DNA of 64,000 bases, from contig NMRB01000170.1 in the NCBI GenBank assembly GCA_002633025.1, positions 161,318-225,317 on the forward strand, written 5' to 3'. Positions within the stretch are counted from its first letter, which is position 1; each line of letters begins with the position of its first letter. The notes under the pieces were generated by a model. That model ran no database searches. It saw nothing but the letters and a program-made list of their open reading frames with translations, and was not told where the DNA came from. A program made the translations under genes and the position numbers. Shown here in pieces: positions 26,895 through 40,442 of this stretch. The stretch is from Notospermus geniculatus. Lineage: Eukaryota > Nemertea > Pilidiophora > Heteronemertea > Lineidae.

Positions 26895-28476
26895 TTACAC
26901 TGCTCAGAAGTTAGCGGTCCTTTGGGTAGCCGTTCCCAGGCGCCATTGTCAAGGAATACAAGCACAAACGCTGGCCAATTTGTTATGTTCTATGACTACA
27001 ACAAAAGCCATGACAGTTCATGACCATTAAGCTCTGGAATCTGCCATCTTCTACCAAGGCGAAGAAAAGGATGCTGCCTGATGTCCCAGTTGGACGATTT
27101 TCATCACGTGATGTTTTTTGATGATTCAATTCACACTTGCTGCAATTAGGATTAAAGGAGTCTTAGACTGGATTCTGTGCGAAAAGATGGCTTCTTGTTG
27201 GAGGATCAAGCTCAAGTTCAAACCTTTGGCATTAAATTCTGACTTCTCAAGGAATCCTCTGAAAGCACTCCTGCCGTTTCCATTGTCTTAAGTCCTGGCG
27301 TTACATGTTTAATTCATTTTCTGCTTTGCCCAACTCAGCAGCAGTTTATAAAATGCAGGAAAAGTAAAATTTTGTCAATGACACTCCACACAGTGACAGC
27401 AATTTGGCAAAATATTGGCATGTGTCCACATCCAAGCACGTTTGGCATGATGTGAGGGTTGTGCCCTTATGTACAGTATAGGGCCTACTGATATCTGCTG
27501 ACAGGAGTGGCAGAAAGAATCCATGTTTATTGTTAGTGAAAAGAGTAATTTGCACCTATCATAGTTGATTCTCAAGTTGTTGGATTCACCTCCAGGGAGT
27601 TTGGCACTGCTTACTCTATTGCCTGGAAAAGTCAGTGCAAAGTCTCTAAACCTTTCATCTGGAATCCTAAAAGTAAACATTCTTTCGTCAGTGCCCCCAC
27701 TGATTGATTGCTCTAAAGTCTGACTCTTAGAAGCACAAATCAAAATCAACAGTAGTAGCAGGTTTCAGTTACATGTACTTTTTGCATGGTGTGAATTTTG
27801 GACTGTTGGAAAATGTCAGAACAGTGTTGGAACAAACTATAACTTTGGGTAGGGGCCTACCGGTATGTTTTAAAGCAGTTTTATGATTATTGTTTTGGTA
27901 AAAGAGCTGTCAGGTGTGATCTAGGACCGGAAAGGGGCCAAATCTGACCACATTGGGCCTGTACCTTGAAATTTTGAATATGCCTTAAATTTGATGACAC
28001 ATCAGTTGAATGAATTGTAACTGGGTTGAAGCACTAAAAGGGATCGCATGTCTAAATCATTCCATGATTTTCTCCTTCCGAATTGATTATGATGTTGCCC
28101 CCCGGTCTTGTTAATTCAAAATCAAATCAAGTTGTCCGGGAAATACACATTAGTGTGATGAAAGTGAGCTAAATGTGTGGTCAGACTGATTCATGGGAAG
28201 GGTTCCTTTTGGGATTTCCAAAGGAAATGTGGCTCTCCCCAGACTAACGAGACTTTTCTGAAAGCAGCTGAATGACCATGAGACTAGCTTGATGTGACGG
28301 TGCATGGGATGTCTGATTGTACACAAGAGTGTGGGTAAAATGATTGAAAAGGCATAAAATGGCTGTCCCTGGTCCAGGGATCTGCAAGACTTCTTTGGAA
28401 CAACATTGGAACATTTTAGAATGGGTGTGGACACATTTGAAATTAGGCCCTTATCCACAAAATAAAGTAGTTAAGC

Positions 28477-28607
28477 CAGAAACATTGAAATCTGCGGTGA
28501 ATTTCAATGATTTGCTCCAAATTTCAGAATTTCACGGTCGATTTTAAAGATTTTTTGTCCGAAAGGGGGGGCGTGCGGCGGGTGCGCCCCCCTTGGATCC
28601 GCGCCTG
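28477..28607 (+). mobile_element. Deleted allele of the GGATCC MITE in copy B
   Basis: Same element as 24980-25155 with the same TAAGC flanks (28472-28476 and 28608-28612), but the left terminal repeat has been lost by a deletion between short AG matches. The right terminal repeat with TTGGATCCGCGCCTG is kept. Confidence 0.7.
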
Positions 28608-29357
28608 TAAGCAGCCTGGTGCCTGCCTCTCCTGGACCTTACCACTAGTTGTCTTCCCCGCTCATCAGATCAAGACACGGTGTAGATTATGGATCAGCAG
28701 TAGTAACAATAGTAGGAAGCAGATGTCTTCAAGGTCACGCATCTATAATAACTATGCATTGATTAATATAAGACCTTGCAAAAGACAAAATAATGACAGC
28801 AGAGTGTGAGTTTCTGCAGTACTTATGGATTTTGATAAATACGAATTCCAACCACAAATGAATCACCGTGACACTACATGTCAGCTGATGTGATCACGCC
28901 ATCCCATTTCTGATGTGATGCTGCAAAAGTTAATGACAACAAAATTGAACTTGTCATGTTATTAATTTTCCAGGCTTGAAATTTGTTTAGGAAGTTTAAT
29001 TGTAATGAAATGATTGCCCAACCCCATGCTTGGTTGTAACGTTAGATGCCCAAATTCGATTTGAAATTGACAGCATGATTTTCAATGCCCTGAGCCGTGA
29101 TTTAATTGCAGAATAATTAAGAATCGATTTCTCCACTCCTTTAATGACGTTCTGCTGGAAAAACCCCTCCCTCAATTCCATCAACACTCCTCCAAAATTT
29201 CATTGATTTTTCTCCGAACTTTGATGATAAAAATTTTGCCATCCAATTCAATTATACTACTCTAGCAATTCATTTCTGTCTGGAAACAAAATTTCTGAAA
29301 GGTTTGTAGGATGGATTGTCTTGCATTATTGACATTAATTCTCCTTGACCCCACTTC

Positions 29358-30491
29358 TTCACGAGGTGTTGTGGCAAGCTGTCAAGGGATGTCATAGGAG
29401 ACGAGAGTGGTGGGGTTGAAGTTTTAGTTGCTTCTTCCAGAGGCTTTCATTTGAGCATACCCTTAGTTTGTGAAATAGAAATAAGGCGTTTACTTGTGAG
29501 TTATACAGAGGACAATAAGAAAATCACTTGGACATGTTTTGCAAAGCTACATTCTATCATTGATCCTTAAAAAACACTGAAGAAACAGACTGCGGTACTG
29601 CTAGACCTGACTAAAGTTCAATGTCCGTCCATTTGTAAGTCCCTTGATGCAGGTAGACATATCAGAAAAAGCGTTCATGATTCCTTTAGTAATTCATTTC
29701 ATCTGTCACCTATTAGTGATATCCAGGTACCTCACATTCAACATCTGCAGGTACAACTGTTTGTTTCATGCATGCTTGAGAAAGAGTTGCTGTATGTCAG
29801 TGATCCACACCATGAACTAATGTACAGAAAGTGCTACAAAGATCAGGTGACATGAACTCCATTTTGTTCTTGGTAAGTTTACTCAGTGAACTAGTACATA
29901 ATCACATGCCAAATGTTAACATGGTTCTACCACTATGGGCTGGAACAGACATGTCCACCACACACCTGAGTTGAAGCAAGGAGGTGCAGAAAATTCAATT
30001 GATTAGTTGAAAAAGATGTGCGTTTCTCCGTTTCTCTTGCTAACTATCACTAGAATCGCCTAACTCCCAAGATTCCTTCCCTTTACGTAAACAATTCTAT
30101 CATTTGGCTGCAAATGTTGTCTGTTTTATTGTTTACATTGCCGACACGTTTTTTAACTTGGTTGAATTTGTATACCATGAAAAATCCCGCTTCTAAACGG
30201 GCTGTATTTATTTCAAGAATTTACGCAGTGTTTGAAACTTGGCTGTATGCCTTGGAAGAATCTGAAGCTTGTTATTCAATTTGTGTGATGTGAAATAACA
30301 CAACAGCTATTTGGTGAAGGTTTCAATGTTATAAGTTTTGCATTTCGCCTTGGAATGCTTCCCTGCTAAAGAAGACATCTTGACCAGTTCAATCTGTCAA
30401 AGGTCACATGACACTGTATTTCACTCAACCTAGCGTAAGGGTCAACCACACTTACAGTATGCTATTCAAACCATTCAAGGATGATACTTAC
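29358..30491. other. Non-coding, nothing recognised
   Basis: No domain or splice structure evident on either strand. Confidence 0.5.
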
Positions 30492-30578
30492 TCTTTTGGC
30501 AAGATTTACCAGTTCTTTGACATCCAACATGATTTGACACAACTTTCCTTCCAATTTACTGACCCGGGCATGGTATCC
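30492..30578 (-). other. Candidate minus-strand coiled-coil exon, unassigned
   Basis: On the minus strand, 87 bases between ctgagcag and a strong donor gtaagt read GYHARVSKLEGKLC, then LDVKELVNLAKR, a heptad-like helix of 29 residues. The acceptor pyrimidine tract is weak. No neighbouring exon could be linked, so this may be chance or a gene relic. Confidence 0.2.
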
Positions 30579-32880
30579 CTGCTCAGGGAGCAATTACTCT
30601 CTTGTATGTCTTCTTCAATAATTCTGGCTTCTTTAATCATCCGTCTTGCGTGTTTTGCCGTCAAGGCATTTTTGTTGAATCACATCTTTGGGAATTGGAA
30701 ACAAGAGCTTGGTCCACTTGACAAGCAATTTCAATAAGCAAAAGGTGCCGCGGAGAAAAAATGAAGTGAAATATTTTTCACCCCGTAGTAGAAATGACTG
30801 GGCTCATTCAACAGCGATGTCATCTCACTCTTCATCATCAAGCGAACCCAAAATGCCCAAAATGAACACTTCCCCTGTTCCCCCTCACAGCCCACATTTG
30901 GGCCAGCCTGCAGAGTCTGGTGTTGCAAATGGTTCAAATTCCTGAGCATTTGGTCATGCACCTTCCTTTCCAAGACTTTCTCCATTTCTATCAAATTGTT
31001 TCGAAGAAACAGAAGCCCTGATTGTGGCATACGGTCTAGTGAGTCACACTGCTATGCATCTTGGACCTCCATGCAGCTCACACATCTTAAATGGCAGATA
31101 AAATCGGTCGGATTCATTGCCACAGAGATTGAAGTTACTTCGGAGAGGTAATAAACGATTATGGTTGCCCCTGAATTGTGCTGTTATGATGCCCGATGAC
31201 CACTTCTCTGTAGATGAGAGATGCATCCCCTTTTGTGGCAACTTGATGGTAAAAGGTTATGAGTGATTTGTCTGATCTGCTAAAGAGGTTGTAAACTGAC
31301 TTTGTAATCACTCAGGGATGAAATGGTGAAGTAGTTAAGTCATGGCTTGTAGTCATAATATCATGGGTTTGATTCTTTCTCCTGATCTATTCACTGCTGT
31401 CCTTTATCAGGAATTTTATATTTCTCCCTCTCCAATGATGAGATCTAGAAGAAACTGTGCACCATTTAAACAGGTAATTTATGGTCACTATGTCCCTTTC
31501 TTATTTCACAATTTGTGAAAAAACAAGCGGCCACTGGGAAAAAATCTAATTACAAGTGAAAACCAAAGTGCTTTAGCCCTAATGAATTGCCTCAACATAA
31601 AAATTCTATTAGCATTGAATTCTCAAAACACATCATTCCAAGATTTCATCGAAGATTGTTTAACTGTGTAATTATCTGTTATGATATTGGGTATATCCTG
31701 GCAGTGATCATGAAATGCCTTGAGACATATCACTTGCATTTAAGAATGACACTCAAGATAACCGCAGATGCCTTATGAGCCTATCAGATGTGTTTAAGTG
31801 ATTGGCTATCTAGTTGGATTTCGTGGAAGATGAACCATAGGAGATGGTGGGGCCAGAGTTCAAATCTGATAAGTTTCCTAGTTCATTGTGTGAGATCATA
31901 ATCGATGGGTCTGTCAGAATATGGATGAGATGATGTAATTATTTCATCCAAAACTCTGTCAGAGAGAGTAGAGGTCTGTAGCTCACGAGGAGGGGATTGC
32001 ACTGGCAATGAGGAACTGGTGACTGCTGCACAGCATTGCGAATGATGTGATCACTCCAACATATTTAACACACCATTTTCAGTCGTCATTGCATCATGAA
32101 CAAATGACCTGTACATTTTTCTACAGGAACTAATGAGACAAAGATGTTGCCTTCATTGCTGTCCTATGTCTTCATTTTAAGGTAAAAAGCAACAAAGATT
32201 AAAGAAATTTTTATCCAATAGAGGATGATGTAGGTTTTGCTGTCAGGCGGGTTGTTTTCAAGTGGGTTGTTTTCAAGCCAGAAATAAATGAAATAATGTT
32301 ATAAAAAAGAAATTCAGGTCTATCGCTCCCACGCCATCTGGTCAGTTATTTCCGCAGGTTCCTCATTGAGTCCACTATTCAAAGGTGACAGTTCCCAATG
32401 TACCCTTCATTGGTGTTGGTGTGAGATGTGTTACCAAACACGTTTGCTTCTTGAAGACTGCTTTATCACCTTACAAATTCTGGTAATTGTTGCTTCTGCT
32501 GATTATCTTCTGCATTAATTGGCACCCTCAGTAGAAACAGTAGGTATTTCATCTTCTGTGTTCGTATCTTGAGTTTTCACAATCTCTGACCTAGAGAGTA
32601 TGAGCCCCTATAGATAAGGCTCTGATAACAATAGTTTATGTTGCTTCTCTTAGTGGTTCTTTTGTTTCACCTTCCACAAGGTTTTCTGATGCCATATTCT
32701 GACACTCTGCTTTTACTTCCAAGGATACTGAAATGATGGGTGGTAATTTGGGGGGGGGGGTTCTGGGTTCTGGTAGTCATCAATAGGCCTACTGCAGCTT
32801 GTAGACACCCATCTCTGTTTGAAGTTAATTCAGGTTTCCCCAGAGGACGTTCTTGAAGGTGCCTTCAACTCAGGCTCTGC
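30579..32880. other. Non-coding, with two degenerate tRNA-like B-box words
   Basis: GGTTTGATTCT near 31366 and GAGTTCAAATCTG near 31858 resemble weak RNA polymerase III B boxes and may mark old SINE copies. Plus-strand serine/proline-rich open frame at 30770-30945 has no recognised family. Confidence 0.3.
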
Positions 32881-32884
32881 CAGA

Positions 32885-32975
32885 AGAGACATTTCATTTA
32901 TTTCATTTCATTTCATTTATTTTGACCAACACAACAGTAAACAGGTTACAAAAGTTAAATATAGGAATAATGGTC
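32885..32975 (-). mobile_element. Possible 3' tail of a non-LTR retroelement
   Basis: Read on the minus strand, the stretch ends in repeated AATGA units (AAATGAAATGAAATGAAAT), the kind of simple-repeat tail many LINE/SINE families carry. No reverse-transcriptase frame is present. Confidence 0.3.
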
Positions 32976-35900
32976 GGGAGCACAGCAAGATCACGACAAC
33001 ATTGATTGTCCACTTTCATTCAGTGCAGTGGCCTGTTTCATTGGCACATTCCCGTCAGCTTCATTATTTCTTGTCTGAGAAGTTATCAAGGGGTTAACTT
33101 CTAACCATAGTAAGAAATGAACCTCAAAGAGCCACTGAGTGGATCAACTGGATTTACAGTTTCCTTGAGACTTGTCGAAGAGCTTATCTAGTGATGAATG
33201 GAGCTCCGGTTGCAAAAAAGAGGACAAAAAATTAACCCAATCCTGCATCCCTCTTGATCGGCAGTCGTGAATCAGTATCATTAATTTCACATGTAAACTC
33301 TGTCTGACATGGCTGCCAGCTGGTGGCAAGAATTCAATACTTGGAAAATTGCCGCCTTTCATGCCTAATCTAGCGATGATGGAATCTCCGATAGATTGTA
33401 TCGAACGTTGTTGATACCTTAAGATTGATTCGTGGGACGTCTGATGAAGTCAATGCAAAAATTTCACGTGTGAACATCACGCGACTATGTAACTTCACAG
33501 TTTAATGGAAGGTTGCAGAATTCTTTGTGTTGTTCACGACTTTCTGGTTGAAGCTGACAATGATCTGATTTTCTTGAATAGGAAACATGACAGGAGTGTT
33601 GGCAAAATGAATAACGCTGTTAAAGTCATATCCTCTTCCAATTTTTCCTTGTCATTTTAGTTAACTCACTGATAACCCAGCACAGAGCCCTCGGAGTATA
33701 CATCTACATGTATGTCATGTATGTACTCGCTTAGCCCAAAAAATGTTCCAAAAGCCTTGGAATAAAAACAAAACATGATGACTTAGCATGTTCACATACA
33801 TGAAACTGCAGGGTGAATGGTGAAGTTTTTTATGATGAAGTGTTATTTCAGAAAAAAAATGGATAAAAATGTTTTGGATCTGTAAACTTATATTTGGAAT
33901 TAGAAATACCCACATTTCACTATGTTAACTTGAAACCAATCCACCATACAAATTGCCTTCCTAACTGTAGTGTTTGACTTGCATCTTATCACCAACTTAA
34001 TGCAATATTTCGATTAATTTGGAATTTAATTTGACGTAACTCAATTGATGCTGTGCACACATCGGCTGTCGAGATCTATCCAGATTTGATCAGAGAGAAC
34101 AATGATTACACAATTAGTTTGTGGCAGTTTGATGTTTGTCTTCTTTTTGATTGATCTTATCATGTTGTGATTAACCCTTTCAGTTTGAATCAAGAAGAGG
34201 CAACGTCTATGACTTTTCTCCAAATGGATTTAGGAGAATTTCTTACAAACTTTTCCCTTTTAGAAGTTTATAACACAAAAGCATCATTCACTGCGTAATA
34301 GAGGGTCTTCTTCACTCTGAATTCTAGCTACCACTACCAAGATGTTGCCGTGTTTGGCATTTTAACAGAGCATAGGGAAAAGTAGACTAAAATGCAGAAA
34401 CAGTAAATCTCGCGAGATACATTTTTTTTTCAGATTTTTGCCGTGCACATTACTGAGCTGTATCCAACATGTCTCCCTGGTCTCCAAAGACTCCCTTTTC
34501 ATGTGTAACCTTCATTATCAGTAAACGTTCCTATTGATCAAATTACGTGTCACACCTGTGCTCCGTTCTGATGTTGGAGAACTGAACCATTGTTTCACGA
34601 ACATCACATCAAGCCTGCACCATGTGGTACAGTGGGTTTTTTACAGTGTCAGCAAAGGTTGATCCTGGATGTGCTGCTAAAAGAAAGGCCCTTAATTGAT
34701 CCTATCAGTTTTATAACTTGACACCCGGCAGCATCTGATCTTCCTTTCTTCTAATTTATCACTCCCTTCTTGAGATTCGTTAAAAGAAATCAACTAATTT
34801 GGACTTGGTGCTCTGGGTGTGACTTTCAATTCAGGAATAGGATCTTAATGAGTTGAATTGAGGAACTATTATGGGAAAATTGAAGGTTTTAACTCAAGTG
34901 TCACACTGTCATGTACTCGACAGGACTCGACTTGTGTGCAGTAATGGGGTGGTCATTGGAAATGTGTGGGATCACCTCCTTCCTCATTCAGCCTTAATGT
35001 TGCCAAGGGGAGGTAGCACTGAGAAAACCACCGGACTGAAACTCAAGAACAGAATTTCAAACACTTGAACCTATATGTGCACTTTGTTTCTTCCGGAAGC
35101 GGTGTATAACCCAAGAAACACTTAGTTGAACTCCTGTACATATGTTTCTCAAATCACTAACATCTTTCTTGGGAAGAAAGGATATGAGTCAAGGAACAAA
35201 ATAGTAAAACATGAATTTTGCTCTCTTCAAAGGAAGTGAATCTGGAGATGTTAATCATTGACACGGTTCACTTTTGTTTTCCAACCTAATCTGCAGAAAA
35301 CTCCATCGATTGGAAATTCATGACCAAGGGAGAAATCCTCCCTGTTTCCAAGTGTTCTATTGAGAACGTTTCCGTCCATTTCATTTTTTCCACATGTTGA
35401 GAATCTGATCAAATAGCCAGGTTTCTGGTTGGTTAAACCAAAGCAAGGTGTTCTGGTAAGCTGACCGCCTACTCCCCTTACCAGTTGTTACCTTAGACAA
35501 ATCCAATTGTCTCGCCAACAAATGACTCCTGGTATCCGTGAGTGGGGTGCCAAATGTACTGGCTATCATCTTTTTTCATGCCATACTCGTTTTTATGTGG
35601 GAATCGTTGGATGATACAATTAGGAATTTCTTAGAATTTGGTTTTTCTGTGTTCAAATTGTTCTTTCTCTTATAGGTGAGCTCAACCTGATTTAACTGTT
35701 TTCTGAAGTCTACCTTGTCAATTTACTGGAAAGTCTTGGCTATATCTTTTGGGGAGACCGCTAACATGGTAGTTGGTGTTTTTTGCCATTCTACAAGGTT
35801 CTTAGAATAAATACAATTATCTGGATTCACTACTCCTTCACATTCATTTCACGTCTGTTGGAAGTTACTGAAGGTAAAAAGAACATTACTTATCAGAGTT

Positions 35901-36791
35901 TTTAAGGAGGTGAAGGAGCCATGGTATACACAGTTCTAAAAAGTCTATGATGTTTACATACTAGAGCTATCTTTTCCTCATTTGATGTTGTCAAAGATAA
36001 TCAAGTGCTGTAGTCAGTTGTGACTACTCTACTATCATCTTTGTCCAATACTTGTTTCTAGTTACCTGAAACGTTTGATCATGTACATCGTCATTTAGAA
36101 TGGCCCTCCACAATACCACAGAGGTCCAACACTTTCTCAGTGGGATGAAATTCTTCAACTTAGAATGTACTGATATGATGCACAGGCATCGGCTTTTTTG
36201 CAACCTCCTTATTGCTTCCAAAAAATAGTGCCGCACATTACCGCAGTGGAAATATATGATGCATTTGTTCGTGAAGTATAATTAGCTACGGAGTTTGCAC
36301 CAGGATTTCGTTATCTAAAACAGGGCCCTTATCTCCATGCAACTAGATACTATTTTCCATGTTTTTGTCGTAACATTGCTACTACCTTTCGGTACTTAAC
36401 ACTATTGCAACAGAGGCTCCCACTGCGTGAGAAAACATAGCTGAAATTCATATAAATATATGAGATAATTACCAATGGAAAGCATCCCTTGTCCAAAAGA
36501 GCGAAATTGGAATCACAAATCATGCTCATTGGTTGGAAATCTCAGTATGCCTGACCTCTTCCAGACATGTTATGCTTGCAGCTGATTTGGCCTGTAATTG
36601 GCTTTGTTTGGTGCGCACAAGATACATTCCATGTATTCCAACGTAACCCTGTGGCACTAGAAGAAGAACCATGCTCCCAACCTTGATGATACAGTCATCT
36701 TACTCGGCCATTACAGAAAATGCTGACTGCTTTGGAGTAGTTATGTCATTCAAGGCAGAAAACAGTGTTTAAAAGTGGTTGTCACTGGACT
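32976..36791. other. Non-coding, nothing recognised
   Basis: Unique-looking AT-rich sequence without an identifiable gene. Confidence 0.5.
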
Positions 36792-36817
36792 NNNNNGGGG
36801 GGGGGGGGGGGGGGGGG
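36792..36817. other. Five-N gap followed by 21 G
   Basis: A short gap next to a homopolymer run, where the length is probably not reliable. Confidence 0.95.
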
Positions 36818-38112
36818 AGTCGTCAAAGATACAGAGCAAAGGATCACCAGCACTGCAAATGCTCTAGTCTGCTGTAGCCTTTGAAATCTCTTGCAGCCTG
36901 TTTCAGTTTTTGTGGTAGTAACAGAGCTCTTTTCAACACGATGTTTATTTTATTCTCACGTTTTGGAATTCACGATCAAGGGTTTTGGACCAGAAAATTG
37001 CATTCTGTTGCAAATATCTCCTACGCATGCAGCTGAATTAAGCCAATTAGCATGACGCCGTGAGCAAAAAGTATGGCCTGCCTGATAGAAAACATACACT
37101 TTCCAAAAAGAAGGTTCATTGAGATCAAAGGTGCACCAATAGCAGCGGCACTGCATGGGCCTAATTAAAATCAATTCTAGTAATTAGGGTAATTTTAGGT
37201 GCTGTTGGATGCTGGGATTGTTATGGTGCATTCTGCATCTATTTTGAAAAATGTGAGATATTAGCCAGATGCAGCCATCATTATCTCCGCACATTGTGAG
37301 GTGCCTTTTGATGTTTTTTGACTGACTTTGGGTTGAATCAGGTTGAATTTTCATTTTCAATTTTTTATCATCATCCCACTCTTCATGTTTGACACATACT
37401 TTTGTTCATGCATCATACATACATGTATCACTAGCATTCCTAGGAACCTTTTGAAGCTAGATATAGAATCATGTGCATTGATAACAAAGGGGAACTGAAG
37501 AAATATTTTGGCTGAAATCATCCCTCTCAATGGAATTTTTTTTCTTGGACCTGTTTGTCACATCTGTGGTTGACCTAGGCTCTTAGCCTCACTTCAGAGA
37601 CTCAAAACACTCTAATGAAATGTTATCATCAAACCATCTCACAGCAGCAAACAACACAGAAACATGCAAATTCTACCTGCGCACCTGACCACCAGGGAAA
37701 TAAGTAGGTAAACATTGTGTCTTTGTGAACAAGAAGTATCGGCAAAGATGATTACACCAATATCGACTTTGTCTAATGAAACTTAGCCAATCAAAGGTAA
37801 AACAAAAGGAATCGTGATTACATCTGTGTATTCTTTCCCTGTTTTGCATCCCCTGTGCTGCTTCCTGCGAGTCTTTTCTGCTGGTTTTTCACAAAGTTCA
37901 CCGTGTTTGCATTAATGTTTATGGACAAGAGCAAGACTGTAGCGGTTTTGGTTGTTGTGATGTCTTTCTAAAAACCTTGTTTGTCCACCAAGGAACCAAT
38001 ATAAAAGAAAAGGATCTTGTCAGCCAATTAGGGCAAAACTGGATTTTGTTACAATAAAAATTGCATGTGAGATTTATATGGCCCCTTTGGTAAATACAAA
38101 GTTGTTCTATCC
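36818..38112. other. Non-coding, nothing recognised
   Basis: No gene or element identified. Confidence 0.5.
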
Positions 38113-38127
38113 CAGGATATGTTGAAG

Positions 38128-38265
38128 ATGGGGATTTGGCCTAGTGGTTTGCACATGCTGTCCCTGAGTGCTGGCGATTGTTGCCTTATGCCAGGGTCCG
38201 TGGGTTCGAATCCGATAGGAAGCTATGTCTTTCACCTTAGAAACCCGTTGTTATTATTTGCCCTT
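38128..38265 (+). mobile_element. tRNA-derived SINE with target-site duplication
   Basis: Carries an A-box-like word TGGCCTAGTGG and a perfect B box GGTTCGAATCC about 60 bases on, as in RNA polymerase III internal promoters. It is flanked by CAGGATATGTTG repeats, 38113-38127 and 38266-38280, which differ by one inserted G. That is the signature of a retroposed insertion. The 138-bp body does not fold into a clean tRNA, so it is a SINE or tRNA pseudogene rather than a working tRNA. Confidence 0.7.
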
Positions 38266-38280
38266 CAGGATATGTTGGAA

Positions 38281-40442
38281 AGTGCTATTGGCAGCTACAC
38301 TTGATATGACAGTGAAATTTAGTTGAAATTGAGCAGGAGTGTCGTACGATTGGGAGGAGGACTACAAGTTTTGGCGGTGTATCTTGTTTGACATGTCTGT
38401 CATTCAATCAAGAGATATTCAGATTATTTCTGCCGTTGTATTAAAAATGATTTTCCTATGATGATGTATTATGTCCCCTTACCATCTATGGTGCCTCAAA
38501 ATGTTCCATATTGATCCACTGGGCTCCTAATAATGACATTAATAGACGTAAGTTATTCCCTGGTTGACGCTTTATGTTGGAAGTAACATGTCCCCCAATC
38601 ATTCCTTGTTGGTGTGATAGTTTCATTGTTTCCCAAACAAATTGAGCAGAAGGATGGAGACAGGTTACAGATCTTTAACCCAAAAGAAAAATGTCAAGGC
38701 ACATTCTTTTAGAAAGCAAATTTGTGTTGTGTTCTCAATGTATTGCGTTGGTCTGAGCTATTGAGGAATATTCCTTCTAATCCAGGTGGTTCCACAGAGT
38801 CAACAGGAATGCTGCAGCACCCTGTTTACTTGTATCACTGAAGAGCTAACAGACAAGTTGCTGATAGCATGTCTGCAAGCCTACACATCAGGGCCCACGA
38901 TATCAGGCAGAATTTCTGAAACTGCTAGGAGTTGTACCAACACTAAACAAAAACAATTGTTCAGAATCAACTTATCGAATGTGCACTTGGTCACCTTCAG
39001 TCGATCTCCACTCAGCTTATGGACAGCTTCCAAACACACCATTCTTACTAAGATATCATTGATCTTCACAAAGAATAACTTGATTACTAAAGTCAACAAC
39101 CTACCCTACTACACGAACATCTTCAAATGAAGTAAACATAGGATCATACACTGGACAAATTTCTACCTTACAAGTTATACCTGATGAATGCACTGATCAT
39201 CTGGATGGTAGCACTTGAACCTGCTGATCTTTCAGCGGTTTCTGGGTGTTCTTTCTTTATCTGGCGATTGGAAGCGGTTTCACTTGTGGTGGCATTGCAG
39301 TCAAGTGATGTGGTGATAAAAATGCCTGGTGATTTAAAGAACATTGGACTCAACTCAGCAAAATGAACAGCCATTTTCTGTCTCAAACTCTATTGCATAA
39401 CATACTTTTATGCTGGCAATTCGCTTGGGTTTGGTTGAGCTGCTGCTTTAGATCACTGTGATGGTTCCTTGGTGTAGATTCAACCAGAAAAAGCTTTTGA
39501 GTCCAGTTCAGTGAGGATTCTTAATGCAAAGCATTTCAAGCGGTTTGGACTGCAAACTCAAGTGATCATGGAAAATTCTAGTGATGAGTCTAGAGATGAG
39601 GTCCACAACTGCTTGATCAGTTTTGATGAATCTATGGTATGGAATTTATCAGGAAGTAGAGAACCATGCATTTTACATTTCTCCAGTTGGTGAAGTTATC
39701 AAAACAAGAGTAGTTTTGGTGAATTCTATGAGTGAACCACATATGTATATGCTCAGTTCATGGGTAAAGGCTGTTGCTTTTAGTGTTGGTGGAGTTCATT
39801 GAAGTGTACTTTGTTTGGTTGAGTTGGTTGCTTTGGTATTTATATCTAAGCCCATTTTTCCACATCATTTGATATTCTCCAATGATACTTGTCAATTAAT
39901 TCATCATACGATCCTAAACTCAACAGCAATGAAACGTCTTATGCATAGGCAATGGAGTAAATTGATCTGATAATATCCAGACTGGTACCATTAGGTTCTA
40001 AATCAATCTGGCAATGTTGGCATTGTGAGAGTCTGAAGTAAACCTCATGCCTGAGAACTACTGATCATCTTCCAGACAGGACTTTCACCATCTTGTCTGT
40101 TGTGTTGTGACCTTCTAATCTTTAAGTACCGGTATATGTCACTTAGCCTTTCTACATTTGACAACCTTGGTCTGGTACACTCGCTGACTCAGGGGCCCAG
40201 CTGAGGAAATGCTCAACTTATTGTCATAGCTACTTCGTAACCTTCAACTTTCATATTTGAAAGACTAGAAATCCTCCCATGGCAAACACGGGGAATATAG
40301 TCGATAGATTCTCATGCAGACACCAAAAATTATCGACCTCAGATCTAAAGAGCCTCTTGGAGCCAGATAAATGGATCTCACCTTTGCATACAAGTATCAT
40401 AAAATGATATTCTTTGGAAACATAGGAAAGTGTACCAGCTCA
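38281..40442. other. No gene assigned; coding-like open stretches on both strands
   Basis: At 38786-39130 (+) a 114-codon frame follows a fair acceptor (ttctaatccag). On the minus strand, 39386-39168 and 39099-38881 are also open. I recognise no domain, and the two strands cannot both be real. They may be remnants of a transposable element or of an unassigned gene. Confidence 0.25.

Larger units (their letters stand above)
26703..29357. repeat. Copy B of the 2.7-kb duplicated block, right of the N gap
   Basis: Starts at the first base after the gap with the same word (actgctccctcc) that begins copy A at 23205, and ends where copy A is cut by the gap (ccccacttc). It then continues into unique sequence. 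It is 34 bases shorter than copy A overall. Confidence 0.95.

Noticed and set aside
36797-36817. G-quadruplex from 21 G in a row
   Set aside because: It adjoins a gap and is likely a sequencing or assembly artefact.
38130-38219. Functional tRNA gene
   Set aside because: The B box is perfect but the arms do not pair as a tRNA and target duplications flank a longer body, so a SINE is more likely.
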